DNA of 64,000 nucleotides from Roseobacter litoralis Och 149 (GCF_000154785.2 NC_015730.1:3472001-3536000); one strand, 5' to 3'; shown: positions 54,538 through 62,810, counted from the first letter of the stretch. Made by a program: numbers and translations. Notes: generated by a model not told the origin, from the sequence alone.

Positions 54538-56049
54538 ATGTTTGAAAATCTGTCCGAACGCCTCTCCGGCGTCTTTGACCGTCTGACAAAGCAAGGTGCG
54601 CTCTCCGAGGAGGACGTGAAAACCGCCCTCCGTGAGGTCCGCGTCGCCCTGCTGGAGGCGGATGTCTCCCTGCCCGTCGCGCGCGATTTCGTCAAAGCGG
54701 TACAGGAAAAAGCCACCGGACAGGCCGTCACAAAATCCATCACGCCCGGCCAGCAGGTCGTCAAGATCGTACATGACGCGCTGATCGACGTGCTCAAGGG
54801 CGAGGGCGAACCCGGCACGCTCAAGGTCGACAACCCACCCGCCCCGGTCCTGATGGTCGGCCTGCAAGGCTCCGGTAAAACCACGACCACCGCCAAACTG
54901 GCAAAACGCCTCAAGGAAAAAGACGGCAAACGCGTGCTGATGGCCTCGCTCGACGTCAACCGCCCCGCCGCGATGGAACAACTCGCCATCCTCGGTGCTC
55001 AGATCGGTGTCGACACCCTGCCAATCATCGCCGGACAGGACCCCGTCGCCATCGCCAAACGCGCCAAGACGCAAGCCGGGCTTGGTGGCTATGACGTCTA
55101 TATGCTGGACACCGCCGGGCGTCTGTCCATCGACGAAGAGTTGATGCAACAGGTCGAAGCCGTCCGCGACGTCGCAAACCCGCGCGAAACGCTGCTGGTG
55201 GTCGACGGGCTGACCGGTCAGGACGCCGTGCACACCGCCCAGAACTTTGACGAACGCATCGGCATCTCCGGCGTGGTGCTGACCCGGATGGACGGTGACG
55301 GGCGCGGTGGTGCCGCACTTTCCATGCGCGCGGTCACCGGCAAACCGATCAAATTCGTCGGCCTCGGCGAAAAGATGGACGCGCTCGAAACCTTCGAGCC
55401 GGACCGCGTGGCAGGCCGCATCCTCGGCATGGGCGACATCGTGGCCCTCGTCGAAAAAGCGCAGGAAACGCTCGAACTTGAGCAATCCGAGAAAATGGTC
55501 AAACGCATGATGAAGGGTCACTTCACCATGAACGACCTGCGCATGCAGCTTGAACAGATGCAGAAAATGGGCGGCATGCAGGGCATGATGGGCATGATGC
55601 CCGGCATGGGTAAAATGGCCAAACAGGTCGAGGATGCAGGCTTTGACGACAATATCCTCAAGCGCCAGATCGCGCTGATCCAGTCGATGACCAAGAAAGA
55701 ACGCGCCAACCCGCAAATCCTGCAGGCCAGCCGCAAAAAGCGGATCGCCAAGGGCGCGGGGCTGGAAGTCTCCGAATTGAACAAACTGCTCAAGATGCAC
55801 CGACAGATGGGCGACATGATGAAAAAGATGGGCAAAATGGGCAAGGGCGGCATGATGAAACAGGCCATGAAAGGCATGTTCGGCAAGGGCGGTGCGTCGC
55901 CTCAGGACATGGCCGCAGGCATGGACCCCAAAGCGCTCGAAGCCGCTGCCAAACAAATGGGCGGCAGGCTGCCCGGAGGTCTCGGCGGCATGGGCGGTGG
56001 CGGTGCCGCGCTGCCACCGGGTCTCAGCGGGTTCGGTAAGAAGAAATGA
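54538..56049 (+). CDS. ffh: Signal recognition particle protein Ffh
   Basis: 503 residues from the ATG at 54538 (MFENLSERLSGVFDRL); an ATG at 54531 is out of frame. The N domain is residues 1-90, the GTPase G domain has GLQGSGKTTTTAKLA, DTAGRLSIDEELM and TRMDGDGRGG, and the methionine-rich M domain (about 330-460) binds 4.5S RNA and signal peptides. The long Gly/Met/Lys tail is usual for alphaproteobacteria. It directs nascent membrane proteins to FtsY. Its stop overlaps the next gene by four bases. Confidence 0.97.
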   Translation: MFENLSERLSGVFDRLTKQGALSEEDVKTALREVRVALLEADVSLPVARDFVKAVQEKATGQAVTKSITPGQQVVKIVHDALIDVLKGEGEPGTLKVDNPPAPVLMVGLQGSGKTTTTAKLAKRLKEKDGKRVLMASLDVNRPAAMEQLAILGAQIGVDTLPIIAGQDPVAIAKRAKTQAGLGGYDVYMLDTAGRLSIDEELMQQVEAVRDVANPRETLLVVDGLTGQDAVHTAQNFDERIGISGVVLTRMDGDGRGGAALSMRAVTGKPIKFVGLGEKMDALETFEPDRVAGRILGMGDIVALVEKAQETLELEQSEKMVKRMMKGHFTMNDLRMQLEQMQKMGGMQGMMGMMPGMGKMAKQVEDAGFDDNILKRQIALIQSMTKKERANPQILQASRKKRIAKGAGLEVSELNKLLKMHRQMGDMMKKMGKMGKGGMMKQAMKGMFGKGGASPQDMAAGMDPKALEAAAKQMGGRLPGGLGGMGGGGAALPPGLSGFGKKK

Positions 56050-56381
56050 TCACCTGTTTTCTGAAATACGAAATCGACCCGGCCAAGGTTGCGGATTTTG
56101 AGATCTATGCAAAAGCATGGATTCACAACATTAATTGCATGGGCGGCACGCATCACGGCTATTGGCTGCCCTCAGAAGGGCCGTCCGATCTGGCGTGGTG
56201 CGCCTTCAGTTTCCCGTCGCTGGCCGATTACGAGACCTACCGCGTCGAGATGGAAACCGATCCCGGCTGCATCGCGGCCTATGATCACTCCGAACGCACA
56301 AAATGCATCCGCCGCTGGGACCGCCATTTCACGCGCCCTGTGCTCACCGGTGAAAGCCCTGCTGATCTGGGATTGATGTAA
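56046..56381 (+). CDS. NIPSNAP-like protein
   Basis: A 111-residue protein that starts on the ffh stop codon (ATGA). The family pattern is YEIDPAKVADFEIYAKAWIHNI, GGTHHGYWLP and the C-terminal Arg/Trp-rich RRWDRHFTRPVL. The fold is a ferredoxin-like dimer. No function is established. It is translated with ffh. Confidence 0.8.
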   Translation: MITCFLKYEIDPAKVADFEIYAKAWIHNINCMGGTHHGYWLPSEGPSDLAWCAFSFPSLADYETYRVEMETDPGCIAAYDHSERTKCIRRWDRHFTRPVLTGESPADLGLM

Positions 56382-56382
56382 C

Positions 56383-56982
56383 GTGGCCGATATTCCCATC
56401 CTTGAAACGCGACGCCTGATCCTGCGCGGCCCCGAGCCCGAGGATTATCCGGATTTCAAAGCGACCTTTACCAGCTACCGCGCGCGCTTCATGGGCGGCC
56501 CGCTCAATGCCTATGAGGCGTGGATGCTCTATGCCGCCGAAATCGGCCACTGGCAGATCCGCGGCTACGGCATGTGGATGATCCACGACAAGGACACGGA
56601 TGAAACCTACGGCATGGCAGGCGGCTGGAAGCCGGCGAAATGGCCCGAAGCGGAAATCGCATGGGTGATCTGGCCTGACAAGAACGGTAAGGGCTACGCG
56701 CTTGAGGCCACCCATGCGGTGCGCCATTATCTCTACGGGTTTTGCGGCTGGGACACGGCGGTCAGCTACATCGACCCCAAGAACCTCGACAGCATCCGGC
56801 TGGCCGAACGTCTGGGCGCGCTCAAGGATCACGACGCGGCCACCATCGACGGCAATGACGCCGTTTACCGCCACCCGGCTCCGGCGGATCTGCGCGGCTC
56901 GCAACTGTCCCATGGTATCGAGATGGAGATCAGCCACTACGCCGATCCGCTCTTCAAACCGAAAGGCTGGGCCCTTGACTGA
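56383..56982 (+). CDS. RimJ/RimL-type GNAT acetyltransferase
   Basis: A 199-residue protein starting at GTG 56383. The N-terminal LETRRLILRGPEPEDYPDF is the RimJ/L hallmark, and the acetyl-CoA region reads AWVIWPDKNGKGYALEATHAV followed by SIRLAERLGALKD. It probably acetylates an N-terminal or side-chain amine; the target is unknown. It belongs to the ffh-rpsP run of closely packed genes. Confidence 0.85.
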   Translation: MADIPILETRRLILRGPEPEDYPDFKATFTSYRARFMGGPLNAYEAWMLYAAEIGHWQIRGYGMWMIHDKDTDETYGMAGGWKPAKWPEAEIAWVIWPDKNGKGYALEATHAVRHYLYGFCGWDTAVSYIDPKNLDSIRLAERLGALKDHDAATIDGNDAVYRHPAPADLRGSQLSHGIEMEISHYADPLFKPKGWALD

Positions 56983-57075
56983 TCGTAAAACATGCGCGCG
57001 CCGCGCACCGACGCAATACCGACGTATCACCGACATGATACCGACCGCCCAAAAACACCGTTTCGGAGGCCCAGA

Positions 57076-57372
57076 ATGAGCGACGCCGCAACCCGTGCCG
57101 CAAGCCTGTTGAAAGAGCACCGCGCTTCCATCGACCGTCTGGATGCCATCCTCGTCTATACACTGGGCGAGCGGTTCAAACATACGCAGGCTGTGGGGAA
57201 ACTCAAAGCCGAACACGACCTTCCCCCGTCCGATCCCTCGCGTGAAGCGGCACAGATCGAACGGCTCGAAGATTTGGCAAACCGGGCCGATCTCGACCCG
57301 GAATTTGCCAAGAAGTTTCTTAACTTCATCATCGCTGAAGTCATTCAGCACCACCACAAACACCAATCATAA
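57076..57372 (+). CDS. Chorismate mutase (AroQ type)
   Basis: 98 residues from the ATG at 57076, with GGAGG seven bases upstream. It has the AroQ helical pattern: [34 protein letters not shown] and the [29 protein letters not shown] stretch. It converts chorismate to prephenate for Phe and Tyr synthesis. Its position just before rpsP is conserved in Rhodobacteraceae. Confidence 0.88.
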   Translation: MSDAATRAASLLKEHRASIDRLDAILVYTLGERFKHTQAVGKLKAEHDLPPSDPSREAAQIERLEDLANRADLDPEFAKKFLNFIIAEVIQHHHKHQS

Positions 57373-57412
57373 GGCGCATAACGCGCCCCACACATCCAAA
57401 GGAAACAAGACC

Positions 57413-57781
57413 ATGGCCATGAAAATTCGTCTCGCCCGCGGCGGCTCCAAAAAGCGCCCCTTCTACCGTATCGTTGCAGCGGACAGCCGCATGCCTCGCG
57501 ACGGGCGCTTCATTGAAAAACTGGGTACTTACAACCCCTTGCTGCCCAAAGACAGCGAAGAGCGCGTGAAAATGGACGCCGAGCGCGTGCAGTACTGGCT
57601 GGGTCAGGGCGCACAGCCCACAGACCGCGTTTCCCGTATGCTTGAGGCCGCAGGCCTGAAAGAAAAAGCCGAGCGCAACAACCCAAAGAAGGGCACACCC
57701 GGCAAGAAAGCCCAGGAGCGCGCCGAAGAGAAAGCCGCCAAAGCCGCAGCCCCCGCCGAAGAAGAAGCAGCCGCAGAATAA
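57413..57781 (+). CDS. rpsP: 30S ribosomal protein S16
   Basis: A 122-residue protein starting at the ATG at 57413 ([20 protein letters not shown]), with AAAGGA about nine bases upstream. The core is residues 1-80, and an Ala/Glu/Lys-rich tail ([18 protein letters not shown]) follows, typical of alphaproteobacteria. It belongs to the ffh-rpsP-rimM-trmD-rplS cluster. Confidence 0.97.
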   Translation: MAMKIRLARGGSKKRPFYRIVAADSRMPRDGRFIEKLGTYNPLLPKDSEERVKMDAERVQYWLGQGAQPTDRVSRMLEAAGLKEKAERNNPKKGTPGKKAQERAEEKAAKAAAPAEEEAAAE

Positions 57782-57819
57782 TCTGCGCGGCGGGCCTGTC
57801 CCGCCTATCCAAAAGCCCT

Positions 57820-57842
57820 CCGGCCTGTGTTGCGCAGGCCGG
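57820..57842 (+). other. Hairpin between rpsP and the 46-residue ORF
   Basis: CCGGCCTG and CAGGCCGG form a perfect 8-base stem with a 7-base loop. There is no T run. It may limit read-through from rpsP into the following translation genes or protect the rpsP 3' end. Confidence 0.4.
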
Positions 57843-57877
57843 GGCGCACCGCCTGAATTTCAAACCGGGACAGAGCC

Positions 57878-58018
57878 GTGTTCAAACCGATCCGATTGCT
57901 TTTCCTGATCCTCGCAGCCTTCCTCGCAGGGCTGATGTTCGAGCGAAACAATACATCTGAAAAATGCCGAACCGCCGGTGGCACGATGGATGCTGGCCTA
58001 TGCAGGAACGTACCATGA
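57878..58018 (+). CDS. Small membrane protein between rpsP and rimM
   Basis: A 46-codon frame starting at GTG 57878 with GGGACAG upstream. It encodes a membrane helix ([18 protein letters not shown]) and a short tail with two cysteines ([14 protein letters not shown]). Its stop overlaps the rimM start by four bases (ATGA), which argues for real translation. I recall similar small proteins at this place in other Rhodobacteraceae. Function unknown. Confidence 0.65.
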   Translation: MFKPIRLLFLILAAFLAGLMFERNNTSEKCRTAGGTMDAGLCRNVP

Positions 58019-58521
58019 GCGACGAAAAGATCTGTGTCGGTGCCATCGCGGGCGCCTACGGTGTGCGTGGCGAATTGCGCATCAAAAGTTTCTGCGCCAC
58101 CGCCGAAGATATCGAAACCTACGCCCCTTTGACGAGCGAAGACGGGCAGCGTCATTTTCACCTCGCCCTCGTGCGTCCGATCAAAGGCGGCTTTGTCGCG
58201 CGGATCGCAGAAGTGACAACCAAAGAAGAGGCGGATGCGCTGAAGGGTGTGCAACTCTTTGCGCTGCGTGATCAATTGCCGTCCCTGCCCGATGATGAAT
58301 ACTATTATACCGACCTGATTGGCCTCCAAGTCCTTGATACCGGAGGGGAAATTCTGGGCAGCGTCAAGACGGTCGCTGATCATGGGGCCGGTGACATCCT
58401 CGAAGTCCAGCGGGTCGGGTCGTCAGAAACCGTTCTGCTCCCCTTCACGCTTGCGGTGATCCCAACCGTTGATCTGCGCGCTGGCAAAATAATCGCCGAT
58501 CCGCCGGAAGGGGCGCTCTGA
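58015..58521 (+). CDS. rimM: 16S rRNA processing protein RimM
   Basis: 168 residues from the ATG at 58015. The N-terminal domain has [20 protein letters not shown]; the PRC-barrel C-terminal domain has [21 protein letters not shown] and [20 protein letters not shown]. It assists 30S maturation near helices 31-33. The frame is open upstream to 57964, but the conserved start is at 58015. trmD starts two bases later. Confidence 0.95.
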   Translation: MSDEKICVGAIAGAYGVRGELRIKSFCATAEDIETYAPLTSEDGQRHFHLALVRPIKGGFVARIAEVTTKEEADALKGVQLFALRDQLPSLPDDEYYYTDLIGLQVLDTGGEILGSVKTVADHGAGDILEVQRVGSSETVLLPFTLAVIPTVDLRAGKIIADPPEGAL

Positions 58522-58522
58522 G

Positions 58523-59314
58523 GTGGCGCAGGCACCCAAAAGCCATGGCCGCAAGACCATCCGGGCGACGCGCACCCCAAGCTCCCTGATCGGCACAGAC
58601 GAAGAGCTGTCAGGCGTTTGGCAGGCCCGCATCGTCACCCTGTTCCCGGACGCCTTTCCCGGTGTCCTTGGCCTGTCGCTGACCGGCAAAGCCCTGCAGG
58701 ACGGGCGCTGGCAGTTGCACACTCATGATCTGCGCAGCTTTGGTGTCGGCAAGCACCGCAACGTGGATGACACGCCCGCAGGCGGTGGGGCGGGTATGGT
58801 CATGCGCGCAGATGTCGTCGGCCCGGCGATCGAGGCGGCACAGCGTTTTGCGCGGGGGCGCTGGCCGATCCTCTACATGTCCCCGCGGGGCCGTCCGTTT
58901 ACACAGGAAATGGCCAAGGATCTGGCGCGTTGTGATGGTGTCACTGTGTTGTGTGGGCGCTTTGAAGGGGTCGATGAACGCGTTCTGGAGCATTTTGGCG
59001 TCACCGAGGTGTCCATCGGCGACTATGTTTTGACAGGCGGTGAGATTGCGGCGCAAACAGTGCTGGATGCCACGGTCCGGCTTTTGCCGGGTGTTTTGGG
59101 CAACGTGGAAAGCACCGTGGAAGAAAGCCACTCGAACGGTCTGCTTGAACATCCACAGTTTACCCGCCCGGCGCTATGGGAGGGGCATGCAATCCCCGAC
59201 GTACTGATGTCCGGCAATCATGCAGAGATCGCGAAATGGCGCGAGGCGGAATCACACCGATTGACCCAAAGGCGTCGGCCCGACCTTTGGGCGGCCAAAA
59301 CCGGCAAAGACTGA
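58523..59314 (+). CDS. trmD: tRNA (guanine-37-N1)-methyltransferase
   Basis: A 263-residue SPOUT methyltransferase starting at GTG 58523. An unusual 31-residue basic leader precedes the family start (WQARIVTLFPDAFPG). The trefoil-knot motifs follow: YMSPRGRPFTQEMAKDLA, LCGRFEGVDERVLEHF, and SIGDYVLTGGEIAAQTVLDA. There is no in-frame start codon close to the family start, so the extension appears real. It methylates G37 of certain tRNAs and prevents frameshifting. Confidence 0.95.
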   Translation: MAQAPKSHGRKTIRATRTPSSLIGTDEELSGVWQARIVTLFPDAFPGVLGLSLTGKALQDGRWQLHTHDLRSFGVGKHRNVDDTPAGGGAGMVMRADVVGPAIEAAQRFARGRWPILYMSPRGRPFTQEMAKDLARCDGVTVLCGRFEGVDERVLEHFGVTEVSIGDYVLTGGEIAAQTVLDATVRLLPGVLGNVESTVEESHSNGLLEHPQFTRPALWEGHAIPDVLMSGNHAEIAKWREAESHRLTQRRRPDLWAAKTGKD

Positions 59315-59363
59315 CACCGCAGCCAAGCCAGATACACCTATCAAACGTCAAAAAAGGCACTGT

Positions 59364-59508
59364 GATGTATCGTCGGCACCACAGGCACCGACGTCTGTAC
59401 CGCTTGAAAAACCGCACGCTTTTGGTATTTGACAGCCATATCAAGCCGCCGTTTTATACGCCAGTCAGACCCGTTTTTTCGGACAGGGGACGCTCAAGTA
59501 CAGGATGA
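59364..59508 (+). CDS. Possible 47-codon Arg-rich ORF
   Basis: An ATG at 59364 with AAAAGG seven bases upstream opens a frame of about 47 codons encoding a basic peptide (MYRRHHRHRRLYRLKNRTLL). Against it: no known family, no overlap with a real gene, and a sigma-70-like promoter lies inside it. It is a weak candidate. Confidence 0.2.
59429..59459 (+). promoter_or_regulatory. Sigma-70-like promoter before the gene at 59570
   Basis: TTGACA (59429-59434) matches the -35 consensus exactly; TTTTAT or TTATAC follows with a 17- or 19-base spacer. It is about 110 bases before the start of the gene at 59570. Confidence 0.4.
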
Positions 59509-59569
59509 TACGCATCACTGCGCAACCTGTTGATCCGAAAAACAACCTCCGGTCGATCATCGCGACAAA

Positions 59570-60076
59570 GTGAGCTACCAAAACGCGAAACCATTGAGTG
59601 AGCCCGCGCCACCTTGTACGCTCTGCAGTATTATTGTTGAGCCAGGTAAGCGAATTTTGAACGAAAGCGATTTTCAGTCCTTTTTGGACGATGTCTCGGA
59701 GTGTTTTATCGAGCGTGATTTTGCGCGCTGGAGAAAACGTGTGCTCTATACATTTTCACTGATCACCAGCGCTGGTCCCATCGTCATCAAGACCGATGAT
59801 GAACTGCGCGAGAATTTTGCCCTTTATCTGCAAGCATGTGATGCCATGCAGTTGGACCGCATATTCCGCGTCCCTCTTGGACTTGAGGAATGCAGCGATG
59901 GCACATGGCTTGGCAGTTATGAAACCAATTTGTTGCGCAATGGCATGCGCGCAACGGCGCCCTACAAATCCACGGCATTGCTGCACCTGCGTGCAGATGG
60001 GATCAGAATGAGTTCCATCATGAATGCGCGCGGTCACCACGACTGGACAGGAAAGCAACCAGAAACCGGTAGCTAG
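59570..60076 (+). CDS. Hypothetical protein, possible NTF2/SnoaL-like fold
   Basis: A 168-residue soluble protein from a GTG at 59570 with only a weak ribosome binding site. The middle and end (VIKTDDELRENFALYLQACDAMQ, GTWLGSYETNLLRNGMR, RMSSIMNARGHHDW) resemble an NTF2-like small-molecule or enzyme fold, but no catalytic motif is visible. The first 20 residues are Pro/Cys-rich. It separates trmD from rplS, where most relatives have no gene. Function unknown. Confidence 0.6.
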   Translation: MSYQNAKPLSEPAPPCTLCSIIVEPGKRILNESDFQSFLDDVSECFIERDFARWRKRVLYTFSLITSAGPIVIKTDDELRENFALYLQACDAMQLDRIFRVPLGLEECSDGTWLGSYETNLLRNGMRATAPYKSTALLHLRADGIRMSSIMNARGHHDWTGKQPETGS

Positions 60077-60333
60077 GCACAAAGGCCAACGGATTATTTC
60101 AAGCAGCCGTGCCAACTGGATCAAATAGGCTTGATCTGTGCTCTGTTTCCTCTTAGACAGCGCGAACTTGGAGTCGCTTTTGCGGGTCCGGGCCGGTTCC
60201 GTATGGAATCTCATGAATAAGGAATGATGTTTGTATCCTCCGGGCGGGCGCTGCGGCGCGCCGGTAAATCCCGAAGCTCTGAAACACGCACAAACTTCGT
60301 GGACATACCACGAGCATCATAGGAGACGATCAG
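60077..60333 (+). promoter_or_regulatory. rplS leader region
   Basis: 257 bases before rplS with several possible stems. A small perfect hairpin TCGTGG/CCACGA with loop ACATA (60297-60313) sits just before the AGGAG ribosome binding site. A GC-rich stretch (60238-60262) can also fold. This resembles a ribosomal-protein leader, but autoregulation is not shown. No gene is seen here. Confidence 0.35.
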
Positions 60334-60717
60334 ATGGATCTGATTGCACAGATTGAAGCGGAACAAATCACCGCTCTGGGAAAAGACATCCCCGACTTCC
60401 GCGCCGGTGACACCATCCGCGTCGGATTTAAAGTAACCGAGGGTACGCGTACCCGGGTTCAGAACTACGAAGGTGTGTGCATCGCACGCAACAACGGTCA
60501 CGGCATCGCCGGATCCTTCACGGTGCGCAAAATTTCTTTCGGTGAAGGCGTTGAGCGGGTATTCCCGCTGCACTCCACCAATATCGACAGCATCGCTGTT
60601 GTGCGCCGCGGCCGCGTGCGGCGCGCGAAACTGTACTATCTGCGCAGCCGTCGCGGAAAATCCGCGCGTATCGCGGAAAACACGAATTACAAGCCCAAGT
60701 CGGGCGCGAGCGTTTAA
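60334..60717 (+). CDS. rplS: 50S ribosomal protein L19
   Basis: A 127-residue protein with AGGAG before the ATG. The core contains [30 protein letters not shown] [13 protein letters not shown], and [23 protein letters not shown]. It lies at the 30S-50S interface. It is followed by rpmE, 11 bases later. Confidence 0.97.
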   Translation: MDLIAQIEAEQITALGKDIPDFRAGDTIRVGFKVTEGTRTRVQNYEGVCIARNNGHGIAGSFTVRKISFGEGVERVFPLHSTNIDSIAVVRRGRVRRAKLYYLRSRRGKSARIAENTNYKPKSGASV

Positions 60718-60728
60718 GGAGCGGACCG

Positions 60729-60950
60729 ATGAAAGCAGATACACATCCAGACTATCACATCATCGATGTCAAAATGACCGATGGCACAATCATTCAGATG
60801 AAATCCACATGGGGCAAGGAAGGCGACCAGCTGTCGCTTGACATCGACCCATCGGCACACCCGGCCTGGACAGGCGGGTCGTCACGCCTGCTCGACACCG
60901 GCGGTCGCGTGTCCAAATTCAAGAACAAATACGCGGGTCTCGGCTTCTAG
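60729..60950 (+). CDS. rpmE: 50S ribosomal protein L31 (zinc-free form)
   Basis: A 73-residue protein starting [20 protein letters not shown]. The CxxC zinc ligands of the zinc form of L31 are absent; there is no cysteine at all. Such C-minus forms are known in alphaproteobacteria. It ends before a strong terminator. Confidence 0.95.
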   Translation: MKADTHPDYHIIDVKMTDGTIIQMKSTWGKEGDQLSLDIDPSAHPAWTGGSSRLLDTGGRVSKFKNKYAGLGF

Positions 60951-60974
60951 TCCGACTCACTATTTTGATTTTCC

Positions 60975-61007
60975 AGAGGTCGCGCCTTCCGGTGCGGCCT
61001 CTTTTTT
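60975..61007 (+). terminator. Rho-independent terminator after rpmE
   Basis: AGAGGTCGCGCC and GGTGCGGCCTCT form a 12-base stem with two G-U pairs and a TTCC loop, followed by six T. It closes the ribosomal protein cluster. Confidence 0.93.
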
Positions 61008-61196
61008 GTGCACAATCGGAACTTTCGCCAAGCCTGTAAATGGGTTTGGAAACAGCAAGTTACACAACCCACACAAGATCGTATCTTTAAACTTCTTGCC
61101 AGAGTGGCGCTATTTTGGCACCATTTGGGTGTCGCACCATATTTAGCGGCATCTATTTTTTGTGTTTAACAAAGTCAATTTTAAAGGAATACCAGC

Positions 61197-62234
61197 ATGT
61201 CCCAACATGATGAGGAAGATTGCTGCTGTGGGGGTCTGTTAACCAGCAACGACGTCCGAACCGGCATAATCTCAGGCGATACTTTCAAAAACAAAACGGT
61301 GCAATATGCGGCAGTCGATGGGCTTGCCGTGTTTGAAGGGTGCATTGTGCTTGGCACAGTGGAGGAAGTCGAAGAGCGCACCGCGGCGGCCAAGGCTGCC
61401 CTGGATGCGGGCGATGATCCGGATGAGATTGCACATGGTGTCGTGATCACGGGGGCCAATCGACGCTGGCCGGGTGCCCTGATGCCCTATGAAATCGATC
61501 CAGCCCTGCCCGCCACCAACGTGCAGCGGGTCAATGACGCCATCGCGCATTGGAAACAGAACACCGGCATGCGCTTTGTGCTGCGCACCAATTCAAACAA
61601 AGCGCAATATCCCAATTACGTTCGGTTTCGCCCTGCAACCGGCTGTTGGAGCCAGGTCGGCATGCGCGGCGGTAAGCAGGAAATCGGCCTTGCCGGTGGC
61701 TGCGGGTTTGGTGCGACTGTTCATGAAATTGGCCATGCGTTCGGGCTTTGGCATGAACAGAGCCGGGAAGACCGCGATACCAAAGTCAAGATCAACTGGC
61801 AGAACATCACGAGCGGCAAAGAGCACAATTTCAACCAGCACATTGCAGATGGGGATGATGTGGGGCCTTATGACTACGGTTCCATCATGCACTATGGCCG
61901 CTATGCTTTTTCCAAGAACGGGCAGCCGACCATTGAATCGATCCCGCCGGGCAAGACCCTAGGTCAACGCACCGGGCTGAGTGCTGGCGATATTGCCGCC
62001 ATCCAAAGCATCTATCAGCTCTGGGAAACCGTTGATGTTGCGCGGGTCTATGCGACGTCGGGCACGAAAAACTGCTGGGTCATGCCGCAGGGTCAGGGGT
62101 GGATTCGCATTGATCCGGACACCACCGATGGCTGTAGCAATGTTTTCGACATTTGCTGTTCTGCAATGGCGTTCGGCAAAAAGCTGTCCCTTTTCAAAGA
62201 CGGCGACAAAGTCTACCGCGCTCAACTTTTATAA
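61197..62234 (+). CDS. Astacin-like (M12A) zinc metallopeptidase with C-terminal module
   Basis: A 345-residue protein starting at ATG 61197 with AAAGGAAT upstream. The N terminus is acidic with three adjacent cysteines (EEDCCCGG) and no signal peptide. A pro-region (YAAVDGLAVFEGC) precedes the catalytic domain (about 87-278), with the zinc motif HEIGHAFGLWHE (His176, His180, His186; Glu177 as catalyst) and the Met-turn SIMHY (229-233). Residues 285-345 form a separate module that is repeated as the next protein. It probably cleaves peptides or proteins. How it leaves the cell, if it does, is not evident. Confidence 0.85.
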   Translation: MSQHDEEDCCCGGLLTSNDVRTGIISGDTFKNKTVQYAAVDGLAVFEGCIVLGTVEEVEERTAAAKAALDAGDDPDEIAHGVVITGANRRWPGALMPYEIDPALPATNVQRVNDAIAHWKQNTGMRFVLRTNSNKAQYPNYVRFRPATGCWSQVGMRGGKQEIGLAGGCGFGATVHEIGHAFGLWHEQSREDRDTKVKINWQNITSGKEHNFNQHIADGDDVGPYDYGSIMHYGRYAFSKNGQPTIESIPPGKTLGQRTGLSAGDIAAIQSIYQLWETVDVARVYATSGTKNCWVMPQGQGWIRIDPDTTDGCSNVFDICCSAMAFGKKLSLFKDGDKVYRAQLL

Positions 62235-62271
62235 TTTCTTTTCAGTATCATTTTTATCAGGAGAATTTCTC

Positions 62272-62493
62272 ATGTGGCATAATAACAAAACCGTTTCACG
62301 CACCTATACCTCAAAAGACTCGCAGAACTGTCATGCGATCATCAGCGGCATTTCCGGCTGGCAAAAGATCAAGACAGGCAGCAGCGATGGTGTCTCGAAT
62401 GTCTTTCATGCCCTGAACGCTGCCCGTGCTGGCGCCAAGAAGGTGGATGTCTATATCATCAACAACCAGATTGAACGCGTGGTAATGCGCTGA
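62272..62493 (+). CDS. 73-residue protein repeating the metallopeptidase C-terminal module
   Basis: It starts at ATG 62272 with AGGAGA about seven bases upstream and has no signal peptide. It aligns along almost its whole length with residues 285-345 of the upstream peptidase: shared N-C, G-W, D-G, S-N-V-F and K-K positions at equal spacing, with one gap. The family is unknown to me. It may bind the same partner as the peptidase tail, or act as an inhibitor or chaperone of it; neither is shown. The gene follows the peptidase by 37 bases. Confidence 0.75.
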   Translation: MWHNNKTVSRTYTSKDSQNCHAIISGISGWQKIKTGSSDGVSNVFHALNAARAGAKKVDVYIINNQIERVVMR

Positions 62494-62509
62494 GCGCGAT
62501 TGGAGAAAG

Positions 62510-62803
62510 ATGATGTCAAATTCAATTACCGTGACCGTCCAGATGGATGGCGGCACAAGCGCATCGCAAAGTTTCGCGATGGATGATGGGACCGGCGCGC
62601 CGCCTCCGCCCATGGACATGGGCGAAGACGCCAATGTCGCAGCAAGGGGGGACGCGCCGCCGCCCGTGGCGGATGAACATGCGGCGTCCGCAAGTGCCTC
62701 AGGCGATGATGCCCCTCCCCCCGGTTTTGAGGACGCGCCGGACGAGAACGCAGCGCAAGAACCCGGCGATGAGGGTGACAGCCCCCCTCCTCCCGACGTA
62801 TAA
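62510..62803 (+). CDS. Proline/aspartate-rich low-complexity protein
   Basis: A 97-residue protein from ATG 62510 (an adjacent ATG at 62513 is an alternative) with GGAGAAAG upstream. It begins with a short beta-like ITVTVQMDGG, then repeats of acidic residues with Pro runs (GAPPPPMDMG, GDAPPPVADE, GDDAPPPGFED, GDSPPPPDV). It has no signal peptide or membrane helix and is strongly acidic. It lies 16 bases after the 73-residue gene and before a terminator, so the three genes form one unit. Function unknown. Confidence 0.6.
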   Translation: MMSNSITVTVQMDGGTSASQSFAMDDGTGAPPPPMDMGEDANVAARGDAPPPVADEHAASASASGDDAPPPGFEDAPDENAAQEPGDEGDSPPPPDV

Positions 62804-62810
62804 GATACGA

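Noticed and set aside
54496..55956. 486-codon open frame antisense to ffh
   Set aside because: It is a His/Phe-rich shadow of the Met-rich ffh coding sequence with no ribosome site or family resemblance.
59176..59508. 110-codon frame overlapping the trmD 3' end
   Set aside because: Its first half lies in trmD in another frame; only the part after 59364 could be separate, and it is listed as a weak candidate.
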